Below, in pieces: positions 56,829 to 64,000 of a DNA stretch of 64,000 nucleotides. The number at the start of each line of letters is the position of its first letter. The stretch's first letter is position 1. The translations under genes were made by a program, and so were the position numbers. The DNA is taken from the NCBI RefSeq assembly GCF_002008365.1, contig NZ_MRDL01000023.1, positions 94,721-158,720 on the forward strand, written 5' to 3'. The notes beneath the pieces were generated by a model that saw only the letters and a list, made by a program, of their open reading frames with translations, had not been told where the DNA came from and did no database searches. The stretch is from Rhizobium leguminosarum bv. viciae USDA 2370. Its GTDB lineage: Bacteria; Pseudomonadota; Alphaproteobacteria; Rhizobiales; Rhizobiaceae.

Positions 56829-57031
56829 GGAGAACATTCCGGGATCAGGGAGCCAGGCCTTTGAGGCTAACCCCCGGAGCGGTAAAGCAAAAATCGGAAC
56901 AGCCTTATGCAGATTGTCCCCGGTCGTTAACCTTTTGTTAACCCTAAACCTCTGGACCAGTTCGGAGAATCGTGTTCTATTTTTAGCGGGCAATGGCCGG
57001 TAAACCGGCGAAAAGCCGCCAAGAGGGACAG

Positions 57032-58255
57032 ATGGCGATAGCAAACCGAGTAGAAGCAAGTGTTGGCTCGAAGGAAGATGCCGGCAGCAAAATCATGCGC
57101 CATGCCGGGCTTCTGTCCGGGCAATTGCAGCAGCTCAGAACTCGTATGTATCCGCCAAAATCGGAAAAGACCCTGCGTCCCTTTCTGACCAACGAAGTGT
57201 CGAAGCTGACGTCTATACCCGATTCCACCCTGAAGCTCATGTCCACCGAAGGACGTGGGCCGATTCCGAGTAGGCTGGAAAATAACCATCGCGTCTACAC
57301 ACTGGACCAGATCAATGAACTGCGTGAATTGTTCGCGATGCAGAAACCTGCAGACGCCTTGCGATTCCTTCCTCGTCGTCGTGCCGGGGAGCACCTCCAG
57401 GTTCTTGCGATAGCCAACTTCAAGGGCGGCAGCGCGAAGACGACAACCTGTGTCCACCTTGCCCACTATCTCGCCCTTCATGGGTATCGCGTCCTCGCAC
57501 TCGACCTGGACCCGCAAGCATCCTTGTCCGCTTTGTTCGGTGCTCAGCCAGAAGTTGATGTCGGGTCGAATGAAACGATCTATGCGGCTTTGCGTTACGA
57601 TGACGCCGAGCGTCGTCCCATCCGCCATATAATTCGCAGGACATATTTCGATGGCATCGACCTCATTCCTGGCAATCTTGAAGTCATGGAGTATGAGCAC
57701 GAAACGCCACGGATCTTGGCGAACAAGGGCAACTCCGGCGCAATCTTTTTTGAGCGGCTGAAACTCGCCCTTTTGGAAGTCGAGGCGGACTACGACATCG
57801 TGATTCTCGACACTCCGCCGTCCCTCGGCTTTCTGACCTTGAGCGCGATATACGCCGCGACTAGCATGATCATTACGGTCCACCCGGCCATGCTGGACGT
57901 CGCGTCAATGAGCCAGTTCCTTCTCATGATGGGTGATCTGATTAGTGTTCTGAACGAGAGCGGCGCTCAGTTGGACCAGGACTTCATCCGGTATCTGGTT
58001 ACACGACACGACCCCAATGACGCGCCACAGTCGCAAGTCGTTGCGATGCTTCGGCACCTGTTCGGCTCCGATGTATTATTGCCGACCGCCATTGAAAGCA
58101 CCGCCGTTGAGGCAGCCGGCTTGGCGAAACGCTCGGTATACGAGCTCGAATTGGGACAGATCGGACGCGATACTCACAAGCGTGCCCGCGAGGCGGTAGA
58201 TGCTGTGAACGAGGCGATTGTTCGCCTTGTCAATGAGAGCTGGGGGCGGACATGA
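57032..58255 (+). CDS. repA: RepA, ParA-type plasmid partition ATPase
   Basis: The 407-residue protein has an N-terminal DNA-binding region and a ParA ATPase: deviant Walker A NFKGGSAKTT near residue 130 and VILDTPPSLGFL near 255. It partitions the plasmid with RepB and represses repABC. ATG 57032 (GAGGGACAG upstream) gives the usual family length; ATG 56993 would add 13 residues. It overlaps repB by 4 nt (ATGA). Confidence 0.95.
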   Translation: MAIANRVEASVGSKEDAGSKIMRHAGLLSGQLQQLRTRMYPPKSEKTLRPFLTNEVSKLTSIPDSTLKLMSTEGRGPIPSRLENNHRVYTLDQINELRELFAMQKPADALRFLPRRRAGEHLQVLAIANFKGGSAKTTTCVHLAHYLALHGYRVLALDLDPQASLSALFGAQPEVDVGSNETIYAALRYDDAERRPIRHIIRRTYFDGIDLIPGNLEVMEYEHETPRILANKGNSGAIFFERLKLALLEVEADYDIVILDTPPSLGFLTLSAIYAATSMIITVHPAMLDVASMSQFLLMMGDLISVLNESGAQLDQDFIRYLVTRHDPNDAPQSQVVAMLRHLFGSDVLLPTAIESTAVEAAGLAKRSVYELELGQIGRDTHKRAREAVDAVNEAIVRLVNESWGRT

Positions 58256-59289
58256 GCAAATCCCCTCGCAAGTCGATTGTCGCCAGCTTCGGGTTGCTTT
58301 CCGCAGAGCTGGAAAGCGATCAGGCTGCGGATCAACAGCAGCCGTCGCAGGCCCCTGCCCTGGTTCTCGGAAATCGTGTCGGAGCAGGTGTGATCGGTGC
58401 TGCACACCGAGCAATCGACGACATTCGAACAGAGCGAGATCGCTTGAAGGCTATCGTGGAGTCAGGCGGTGGTTCGGTTCGCGAGTTGGATCCGTCGCTC
58501 ATCGACCCATCCCCTTATCCGGACAGACTGCCGGACGATGACGCAACGAGCTTCGAGGCGTTCAAACGGTCGATCGAGACTGAGGGGCAACAGGTTCCCG
58601 TCCAGGTCCGCAAACATCCCTCCTCCCCAGGTCGCTATCAGATCGTCTACGGTCATCGACGATGGCTCGCTGCTAGGCAGCTTGACAGGCCTGTTCGCGC
58701 TCTCGAAGTCGAGATTTCCGACCTCGACCTAGTTCTTGCACAAGGCATCGAAAACGCGGGTCGCCAAGACCTCACCTGGATCGAGCGCGCGTTGTTTGCA
58801 TCGCGAATGGATGATGCGGGGATCAAGCCTCGGCACATCTACGCTGCGCTTTCGATCGAGGACGCAGAACTGGCTCGGATGCGGAATGTCTACAGGATCG
58901 TTCCCGCGGATATCATCGAGGCCATTGGGCGAGCGCCGAAGATCGGGCGGCCACGTTGGCTCGACCTTGCCAAGACGGTTGCGGGCGACACGGGAGCGCT
59001 CGATGCCCTAAGGGCGGCACTGGTTAGGAGGGGCGATGCGGTTGAGACGTCCGATCAAAGGTTTCAGCGTGCATTGAACGCCATCAAGCCAGTATCGGCT
59101 GGTCGGAGAGAGCCAAGCCCGATTACAGACAAAAGCGGAACGAAGCTTGGCGCCCTGTTGAGATCCTCGAAAGAGGTTCGAATTTCGGCTGAGGGTTCAC
59201 TCGGGGTCGACTTTTTGAAGTTTGTTGAAGCGGAGCTCCCAGCGCTAACGGAGCGCTTTGTCCGCCTGCGAGAAGACGAGAAACCCTGA
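58252..59289 (+). CDS. repB: RepB, ParB-type centromere-binding protein
   Basis: The 345-residue ParB protein begins MSKSPRKSIVASFGLLSAEL. It has VIYGHRRWLAA-like IVYGHRRWLAARQL near residue 130, QGIENAGRQDLTWIERA near 163 and a helix-turn-helix following. It binds parS-like sites and RepA. Its stop codon lies in a perfect 24-bp palindrome (59281-59304). Confidence 0.95.
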   Translation: MSKSPRKSIVASFGLLSAELESDQAADQQQPSQAPALVLGNRVGAGVIGAAHRAIDDIRTERDRLKAIVESGGGSVRELDPSLIDPSPYPDRLPDDDATSFEAFKRSIETEGQQVPVQVRKHPSSPGRYQIVYGHRRWLAARQLDRPVRALEVEISDLDLVLAQGIENAGRQDLTWIERALFASRMDDAGIKPRHIYAALSIEDAELARMRNVYRIVPADIIEAIGRAPKIGRPRWLDLAKTVAGDTGALDALRAALVRRGDAVETSDQRFQRALNAIKPVSAGRREPSPITDKSGTKLGALLRSSKEVRISAEGSLGVDFLKFVEAELPALTERFVRLREDEKP

Positions 59290-59304
59290 CAGCTGTCAGG
59301 GTTT
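59281..59304. repeat. parS: Perfect 24-bp palindrome, candidate RepB site 1
   Basis: The palindrome (core TGACAGCTGTCA) spans the repB stop codon. The same 24-bp sequence is inside the palindrome at 60723-60750. Its location in the repABC cassette and recurrence make it a candidate centromere (parS) site for RepB. Confidence 0.6.
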
Positions 59305-59326
59305 GGAGATAAAAAAGGACGAACTG

Positions 59327-59383
59327 CAAAAGAAAAAGGCCCCCCAAACGTTGCCGTCGTGGAAGCCTCTCTCAATGTGTGAC
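59327..59383 (-). ncRNA. Candidate countertranscribed RNA (RepE/ctRNA) between repB and repC
   Basis: On the minus strand a TTGACT -35 (59413-59418) and GATTCT -10 (59390-59395), 17 nt apart, predict a start near 59383. The transcript would end at a strong intrinsic terminator: the 8-bp stem 59361-59368 with 59337-59344, then TTTTTCTTTT (59327-59336). Position and size of about 55 nt match the small antisense RNA that limits RepC in repABC plasmids. Confidence 0.75.
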
Positions 59384-59478
59384 AACTAGAGAATCGCATT
59401 TCCCCGAATCCCAGTCAAGAGTCTTTGGCACCGTAATTTGGTGAGCAGGTTTCTTTTGCCTTTTTGAAGGTGAAGAAA

Positions 59479-60693
59479 ATGCAGATTGGAAGTGTGACGA
59501 CGCCCTTTGGGCGGCGGCCGGCGACGCTTGCCCTGGTGAAGCGGCAAATGGAGACGAGTAAGATTAAGCCGGGCAAGACAGCGGACAAGTGGAAAGTCTT
59601 TCGGGACGCATCCGAAGCAAGGGAGCTGCTTGGCCTGCAGGATCGCAGCCTGGCCGTCCTTGACGCGCTCCTGAGCTTTCATCCAGACACCGAATTGCGC
59701 CAGGATGCGCAACTCATCGTTTTTCCGTCCAACACACAATTGACACTTCGGGCGCACGGTATCGCCGGCGCTACCCTTCGCAGACATCTGGCCCTTCTCG
59801 TTGAGGCAGGACTGATCGTGCGGAAGGACAGCGCGAATGGAAAGCGCTACGCCCGGAAGGACAAGGCGGGTGCGATCGATAGCGCATTCGGCTTTGATCT
59901 GTCACCGTTGCTCATGCGAACAGATGAGCTTGCCATGATGGCGCAACAGGTCGTTGCAGATCGTTTCGCCCTCCGTCGGGCGAAGGAGAATTTGACAATA
60001 TGCCGGCGTGACGTTCGAAAGCTCATTTCTGCCGCGATCGAGGAAGGTGCGTCAGGCAACTGGGAAAACATCGAAGCGATGTACGTCGGTCTCGTAGGCA
60101 GGATTCCGCGCGCTCCGACGCTCAGCGATGTGAATTCAATCCTGGACGAGATGGAGCTCCTGCTGCAGGAGGCGGTCAACATCCTGGAAGTGCAGCAAAA
60201 AGACGAAAATAATAGCACCAATGGTGACCAAAGTGAGCGTCACATACAGAATTCAAACACCGAATCCATCAATGAACTTGAACCTAGCTCTGAAAACGAG
60301 CAGGGCGCAAAGGCGGTGGACGATGATCGGCCGAAGCGGGAGCCAGTCCGGATTTTTCCACTTGGCATGGTGATGCGGGCTTGCCCCGAGATCGCGATAT
60401 ATGGCCCGGGCGGTACGATCGGAAGTTGGCGCGAGATGATGGGTGCAGCGGTGGTCGTCCGGTCGATGCTGGGCGTCAGCCCCTCAGCCTATCAGGAGGC
60501 CTGCGAGGTGATGGGGCCGGAAAGTGCGGCCACGGCGATCGCCTGCATCCTTGAGCGGGCAGGGCACATCAACTCGCCTGGCGGATATCTGCGAGACCTG
60601 ACACGGAAGGCGGCACGGGGCGAATTTTCACTTGGCCCGGCGCTTATGGCGCTGCTTCGGGTCGATGGCGATAGCAATCGCAGGACGGGATAG
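59479..60693 (+). CDS. repC: RepC, plasmid replication initiator
   Basis: The 404-residue protein begins MQIGSVTTPFGRRPATLALV, the usual RepC start. It contains a winged-helix DNA-binding region (ATLRRHLALLVEAGLIVRKD). RepC initiates replication at an origin within its own coding region. ATG 59479 is preceded by GAAGGTGAAG; GTG 59470 and TTG 59464 are in frame but give atypical starts. It is controlled by the antisense RNA upstream. Confidence 0.95.
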   Translation: MQIGSVTTPFGRRPATLALVKRQMETSKIKPGKTADKWKVFRDASEARELLGLQDRSLAVLDALLSFHPDTELRQDAQLIVFPSNTQLTLRAHGIAGATLRRHLALLVEAGLIVRKDSANGKRYARKDKAGAIDSAFGFDLSPLLMRTDELAMMAQQVVADRFALRRAKENLTICRRDVRKLISAAIEEGASGNWENIEAMYVGLVGRIPRAPTLSDVNSILDEMELLLQEAVNILEVQQKDENNSTNGDQSERHIQNSNTESINELEPSSENEQGAKAVDDDRPKREPVRIFPLGMVMRACPEIAIYGPGGTIGSWREMMGAAVVVRSMLGVSPSAYQEACEVMGPESAATAIACILERAGHINSPGGYLRDLTRKAARGEFSLGPALMALLRVDGDSNRRTG

Positions 60694-60722
60694 TTGGTTG
60701 CCTATGCTTGTGGTCGGCTGGT

Positions 60723-60750
60723 CAAAACCCTGACAGCTGTCAGGGTTTTG
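60723..60750. repeat. parS: Perfect 28-bp palindrome, candidate RepB site 2
   Basis: This palindrome, 30 nt after the repC stop, contains the 24-bp palindrome of 59281-59304 with two more paired bases on each side. Sites downstream of repC are a known location of parS in this plasmid family. Binding by RepB is inferred. Confidence 0.65.
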
Positions 60751-60924
60751 CGATCGGCGGATGCTGGAGCGGGGAAGGGTAGATCAACTCGGCTGGCGGC
60801 TACTGACATCATCCGACGAGGCAGGTTTTCGCTCGGTCCGATGGGCGAGTTAAATGAAGTTGCTTGCCTGGTCCGAGCCGTGCTCTGCTGGCCTTCGAGA
60901 CCGTTTTAAAAATGAGGAGGTGCA

Positions 60925-61659
60925 ATGCCGTCTGAAACTAGATCTCCGCGCCTGGCTGTTCTGATTGATGCGGACAATACATCCGCTAAAATCGCCGACG
61001 GGCTGTTCGAAGAGGTAGCCAAAATCGGGGAGGCGAGCGTGCGTCGCATCTACGGTGATTTTTCCGGCACGCGCTCCAAGGGTTGGGCGGACGTACTCGC
61101 AAAGCACGCGATTATCCCGCAGCAGCAATTCGCGTATACCACGGGAAAGAATGCTTCCGATATCACTTTGGTCATCGATGCAATGGATTTGCTGCACAGC
61201 GGTCGGTTCGACGGCTTTTGCCTGGTGTCCTCGGACAGCGATTTCACGCGGCTTGCCGCCCGGATCCGCGAGCAGGGTGTCGATGTATTCGGCTTCGGCG
61301 AGCAGAAGACACCGGAAAGTTTTCGCCAGGCCTGCCGGCGGTTCGTCTATACCGAAAATCTGCTTCCTGGCGCGATCAAGGACGAGCAGAATACTGCTTC
61401 CACCGACAAGCCGCTGCAGCCGGCAACATCGGCCGTGCCGCTGATCAAGAAGGTACTGTCCCAGGAGGATAGCGATGACGGCTGGGTCAACCTGGGCACC
61501 GTCGGCAAGCAGTTGTTGAACCTGGCGCCGGATTTCGACCCGCGTACATTCGGCTTCCGAAAACTCAGCGATCTTATCCGCAAGACGAACCAGTTTGAGA
61601 TTCGCCAGGCCGAGGGCGGTCCGATCAGCATCCGGGTGAAACAACGAGGTAACAAGTAG
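60925..61659 (+). CDS. NYN domain / OST-HTH (LOTUS) protein
   Basis: The 244-residue protein has an N-terminal NYN (PIN-like RNase) domain: LAVLIDADNTSAK, NASDITLVIDAMDLL and LVSSDSDFTRLAARIRE give the acidic metal site. A C-terminal OST-HTH/LOTUS domain follows (DDGWVNLGTVGKQLLNLAPD). Such proteins are predicted to bind and cut RNA. AGGAGG precedes ATG 60925. It lies next to the replication cassette but has no known plasmid function. Confidence 0.88.
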   Translation: MPSETRSPRLAVLIDADNTSAKIADGLFEEVAKIGEASVRRIYGDFSGTRSKGWADVLAKHAIIPQQQFAYTTGKNASDITLVIDAMDLLHSGRFDGFCLVSSDSDFTRLAARIREQGVDVFGFGEQKTPESFRQACRRFVYTENLLPGAIKDEQNTASTDKPLQPATSAVPLIKKVLSQEDSDDGWVNLGTVGKQLLNLAPDFDPRTFGFRKLSDLIRKTNQFEIRQAEGGPISIRVKQRGNK

Positions 61660-61812
61660 CACCATCGTCGCGGCGATAGAGCGAGGAGTACCGGGACACC
61701 TCGACGGTGAGTATGGGCTTTCCCCGCGGCAAGAAGCGTCTATCAGTGCAGCCCGCAAAAAAAGTGTCAGCCGAGCACGCTTCGGCAATGCGATTGATCA
61801 AAGGAAGACGTC

Positions 61813-62020
61813 ATGGCGACCGGTATGGTAAAGTGGTTCAACGCAACGAAGGGCTTCGGGTTCATCGAGCCGGACGACGGCAGCGCCGATGTGTTCGTCC
61901 ATATTTCCGCAGTGGAGCGGGCCGGCATGCGCGGCCGGCAACGACGGCCAGAAAATTACCTATGAGCTGGTAAAGGATCGCAAGTCCGGCAAGATGTCTG
62001 CGGACAACCTGCAGGCCTGA
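61813..62020 (+). pseudogene. Cold shock protein gene (cspA-type), frameshifted
   Basis: From ATG 61813 the first 40 residues are a standard cold-shock protein ([20 protein letters not shown], then [13 protein letters not shown]). At about 61935 the frame shifts, and the proper end ([20 protein letters not shown]...NLQA) lies in another frame ending at 62020. The actual frame stops at 61965 after 50 residues and lacks the last beta strands. It is a mutation or a sequence error. Confidence 0.78.
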
Positions 62021-62712
62021 GTCTGACTGCATGTGAATGGTCGGATAGGCCGGATTCGACAAGACTATCCTTTTTTTGCAGGCCGAGATATGTGCGCGGT
62101 GCAAGCGCGGGACTTCAATGTTCTGCATTGCAGTATTACCCTCAGAGTGTTCAAGCGGTTCACCACCTCCCGAACCGCTTGGGTCCGACGGACAGCAGGC
62201 TGTCAGTCACTATCGGAGCCCTGCGCCCCTCATCCCGTGCTGGGCCATCTTTGCGCAAGCAGGACGACCGCCACATCCTTCATTACGATTTTTGCCATCC
62301 TTATCGATCAAGGCCTCACGAGATCGCCCCAATTGTCTTGACGGACCTGTTCTTAGAGCCGGCCGGCCGGCCCCAAGGACGCCATCGACGCATTTAATTT
62401 CGATGCGGCTGAGAGGATGCAGACCAGAAGCTTAGAGACATCAGCAGTATCCCCGTTTCGCGAGTACTAGGTTCCCTCGTGATGCTCCATCTGCGCCCGC
62501 TGAGGGACGACTAACGTGACCGACACCAAGCGGTGTGAAGGTACAGGGGCTGCACGTATTTGCTTCTAGTCGAGCTCGAGGAGACCGCTGATCCGGCGTC
62601 GCGGTTTCTGGAGTTTTGCGAGGGAGGAGCTCCGCGGGCGGCTGATTGACGGCAACGCCCCCGTCTTACTCTACATCGGCGAGCCTCAGCGTCCTCTTTG
62701 GGCCGACTGTTT
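62021..62712. other. Gap with no gene recognised
   Basis: This 690-nt stretch has only overlapping frames without domains or good ribosome sites. It may hold decayed sequence between the csp relic and the recombinase. A frame around 62360-62450 reads AIDAFNFDAAERMQTRSLE and might be a fragment, but I cannot name it. Confidence 0.4.
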
Positions 62713-63861
62713 TCACAGCATCCGTGCAGCACGCCCGCTCCGCCTTGTAACGTTGTTGTAGTAGCCTGCAGCCTGCTGAACGGATCGATGTCGCGATTGC
62801 TCCATCGCTTCCAGAAGAGGGATGTTCCGAATGGCGGCCTCTGTCAGATAGCCTGACCGCAGCCCATGAGCGGAAAACTCCTCCGGCTCCAACCCAGCCA
62901 TCTCCGCCCGCTGCTTGAGAATGGCATTGACAGACTGCGGATCGATCGCCCGCCGCGACACAGTCCCCCAGCGCCCGATCCCCCGAAACACGCTGCCGCT
63001 CTCGATCTTGGCTGCCGCCATCCAGGCATTGAGCGCCACCACCGGCCGGCCGGTCAGATAGACGACATCGTCTTGCTCACCGGAGCTGGTCTTGGTGCGA
63101 CCGAGATGGATGGCGAGAGAGGGGAGGGGGGCGCCATTCTCGACTGGGATCGGCGCCTCGACGGTCAGTTGCTCGCGGCGCAGTCCGGCGATCTCGCTGC
63201 GCCGGCGGCCGCCGGACGCAAACGCGACCATGAGGATCGCTCGGTCGCGCAGATCGCGCAGGCTGTCGGTCGCGCAAGTCGCCAGCAGTTTTGCCAGCAC
63301 GTCGCCGGTGACCGCCTTGGCGCTCTTGCGACCCCGCGTCCGCGGGACGGCGCGCACGGCGAGGCGGATCGCCGACTTGAGGGCAGGGGAGGCGAAGGCG
63401 CTGTCAAACCCGCGCCAATTGGTCAGCGTCGACCAATTGGCCAGCCGCCGGCGCACCGTGGCGGGCGCGTGCGGGCCAGTGGATTTCAGAAAACCCTGGT
63501 TTCGAAGGTTTTCGTCGACATCGGCCGGCATGCCGTGATCCGGATCGGCAGCACGCTTTTCCGGATCCCAGAGATGATGGGCGACAAATTTCAGCAGCAG
63601 CGCCTCGGGCGCCGGCCAAGGGAGAGAATGCCGGGTTGCGGCCAAGCCCCAGGCTTCGAGATAGGCCAGATCGGAGGTCAGCGCCCGCAGCGTATTGTCG
63701 CCCATGCCCTGGTTGACCAGATGGCGTAGCGTCTCGACATCCTGGTCGGTCAAGAGTTGGGCGAGCTCGTCGCGCCGCTCGATCGGCAGCACCGCGGCAA
63801 TGGTGTCGAGTTCTTCGGCGCGTCGCTCTACGGCGGTTGCTGATTTCTTGGCTTTGACCAC
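62713..63861 (-). CDS. Tyrosine recombinase/integrase
   Basis: The 382-residue protein has a SAM-like N-terminal core-binding region and a catalytic domain with the R-K-H-R-H-Y set: GGRRRSEIAGLR, RTKTSSG, SAHGLRSGYLTEAA, HRSVQQAAGYYNNV. It is a site-specific recombinase and might resolve plasmid multimers or move an element. GTG 63861 (GGAG 8 nt upstream) is preferred to TTG 63951. No attachment sites were recognised. Confidence 0.87.
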   Translation of the reverse strand: MVKAKKSATAVERRAEELDTIAAVLPIERRDELAQLLTDQDVETLRHLVNQGMGDNTLRALTSDLAYLEAWGLAATRHSLPWPAPEALLLKFVAHHLWDPEKRAADPDHGMPADVDENLRNQGFLKSTGPHAPATVRRRLANWSTLTNWRGFDSAFASPALKSAIRLAVRAVPRTRGRKSAKAVTGDVLAKLLATCATDSLRDLRDRAILMVAFASGGRRRSEIAGLRREQLTVEAPIPVENGAPLPSLAIHLGRTKTSSGEQDDVVYLTGRPVVALNAWMAAAKIESGSVFRGIGRWGTVSRRAIDPQSVNAILKQRAEMAGLEPEEFSAHGLRSGYLTEAAIRNIPLLEAMEQSRHRSVQQAAGYYNNVTRRSGRAARML

Positions 63862-64000
63862 GGGCGCTCCAAAAGGACGGTTCTGGCGGCCTAGAAGGCC
63901 GTGATTTGCCCCGATTCTCGCTTGTCGATCAGCTTGATTAAGCAGAATCAATTTCCTTGGAATGATACGGTTTATTACCTGCCAAGATCAGTGGAATCTT

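Noticed and set aside
60850..61788. A 312-codon minus-strand frame
   Set aside because: Antisense to the NYN protein gene, which has clear catalytic motifs and AGGAGG.

Overview
The window looks like part of a large repABC plasmid (or chromid) of a Rhizobiales bacterium of the Rhizobium/Agrobacterium/Sinorhizobium type. The evidence is a complete repA-repB-repC cassette, a Ti-plasmid-style conjugation system in the canonical orders traCDG / traAFBH and traI-trbBCDEJKLFGHI, quorum-sensing genes traI, traR and traM, and several ABC uptake operons. No rRNA or tRNA gene, CRISPR array or intact insertion sequence was seen.

1-17.1 kb is catabolic cargo. Two uptake units have parallel layout: a ROK-family regulator divergent from an ABC transporter operon that also carries a catabolic enzyme. 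Unit 1 (14-7148) has a Tat-exported binding protein, two permeases, a Gfo/Idh/MocA oxidoreductase and an ATPase. Unit 2 (7265-13276) has a binding protein, an ATPase, a double-length permease and a TIM-barrel isomerase. Then come an L,D-transpeptidase remnant, an FnrN-like regulator, and the start of an amino-sugar operon (sugar kinase, GntR regulator, SIS isomerase) whose SIS gene is decayed where the plasmid backbone begins.

17.2-34.2 kb holds mostly small, + strand, plasmid-conserved genes: DUF3991/Toprim, DUF1419, a frameshifted DUF3085 gene, a 1699-aa methyltransferase-helicase, an orphan ParB-like protein, ArdC-type antirestriction metallopeptidase, DUF736, a WGR protein and several unknowns. 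Many are preceded by 200-450-nt GC-rich leaders with inverted repeats. By analogy with the RSF1010/Ti nick site, the oriT at about 37.05 kb sends the minus strand toward lower coordinates, so this block would be the leading region and the entering strand would be the template for its + strand genes. That fits an anti-defence / establishment module.

33.6-46.2 kb carries a secreted or membrane nuclease, traG-traD-traC, oriT, traA-traF-traB-traH, an AbiEi/AbiEii toxin-antitoxin pair, an XRE regulator, and the convergent traM/traR pair. 46.5-56.7 kb is the mating-pair-formation operon ending upstream in traI. 57-60.7 kb is repABC with a candidate countertranscribed RNA between repB and repC and two near-identical perfect palindromes (after repB and after repC) that are candidate RepB sites. 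A 13-bp motif is shared by the traI-repA gap (two copies), the traC-traA gap and the WGR-gene upstream region; it is the best candidate for this plasmid's TraR box and would couple quorum sensing to transfer and copy number. 60.9-64 kb has an NYN/OST-HTH protein, a frameshifted cold-shock gene, an unassigned gap and a tyrosine recombinase.
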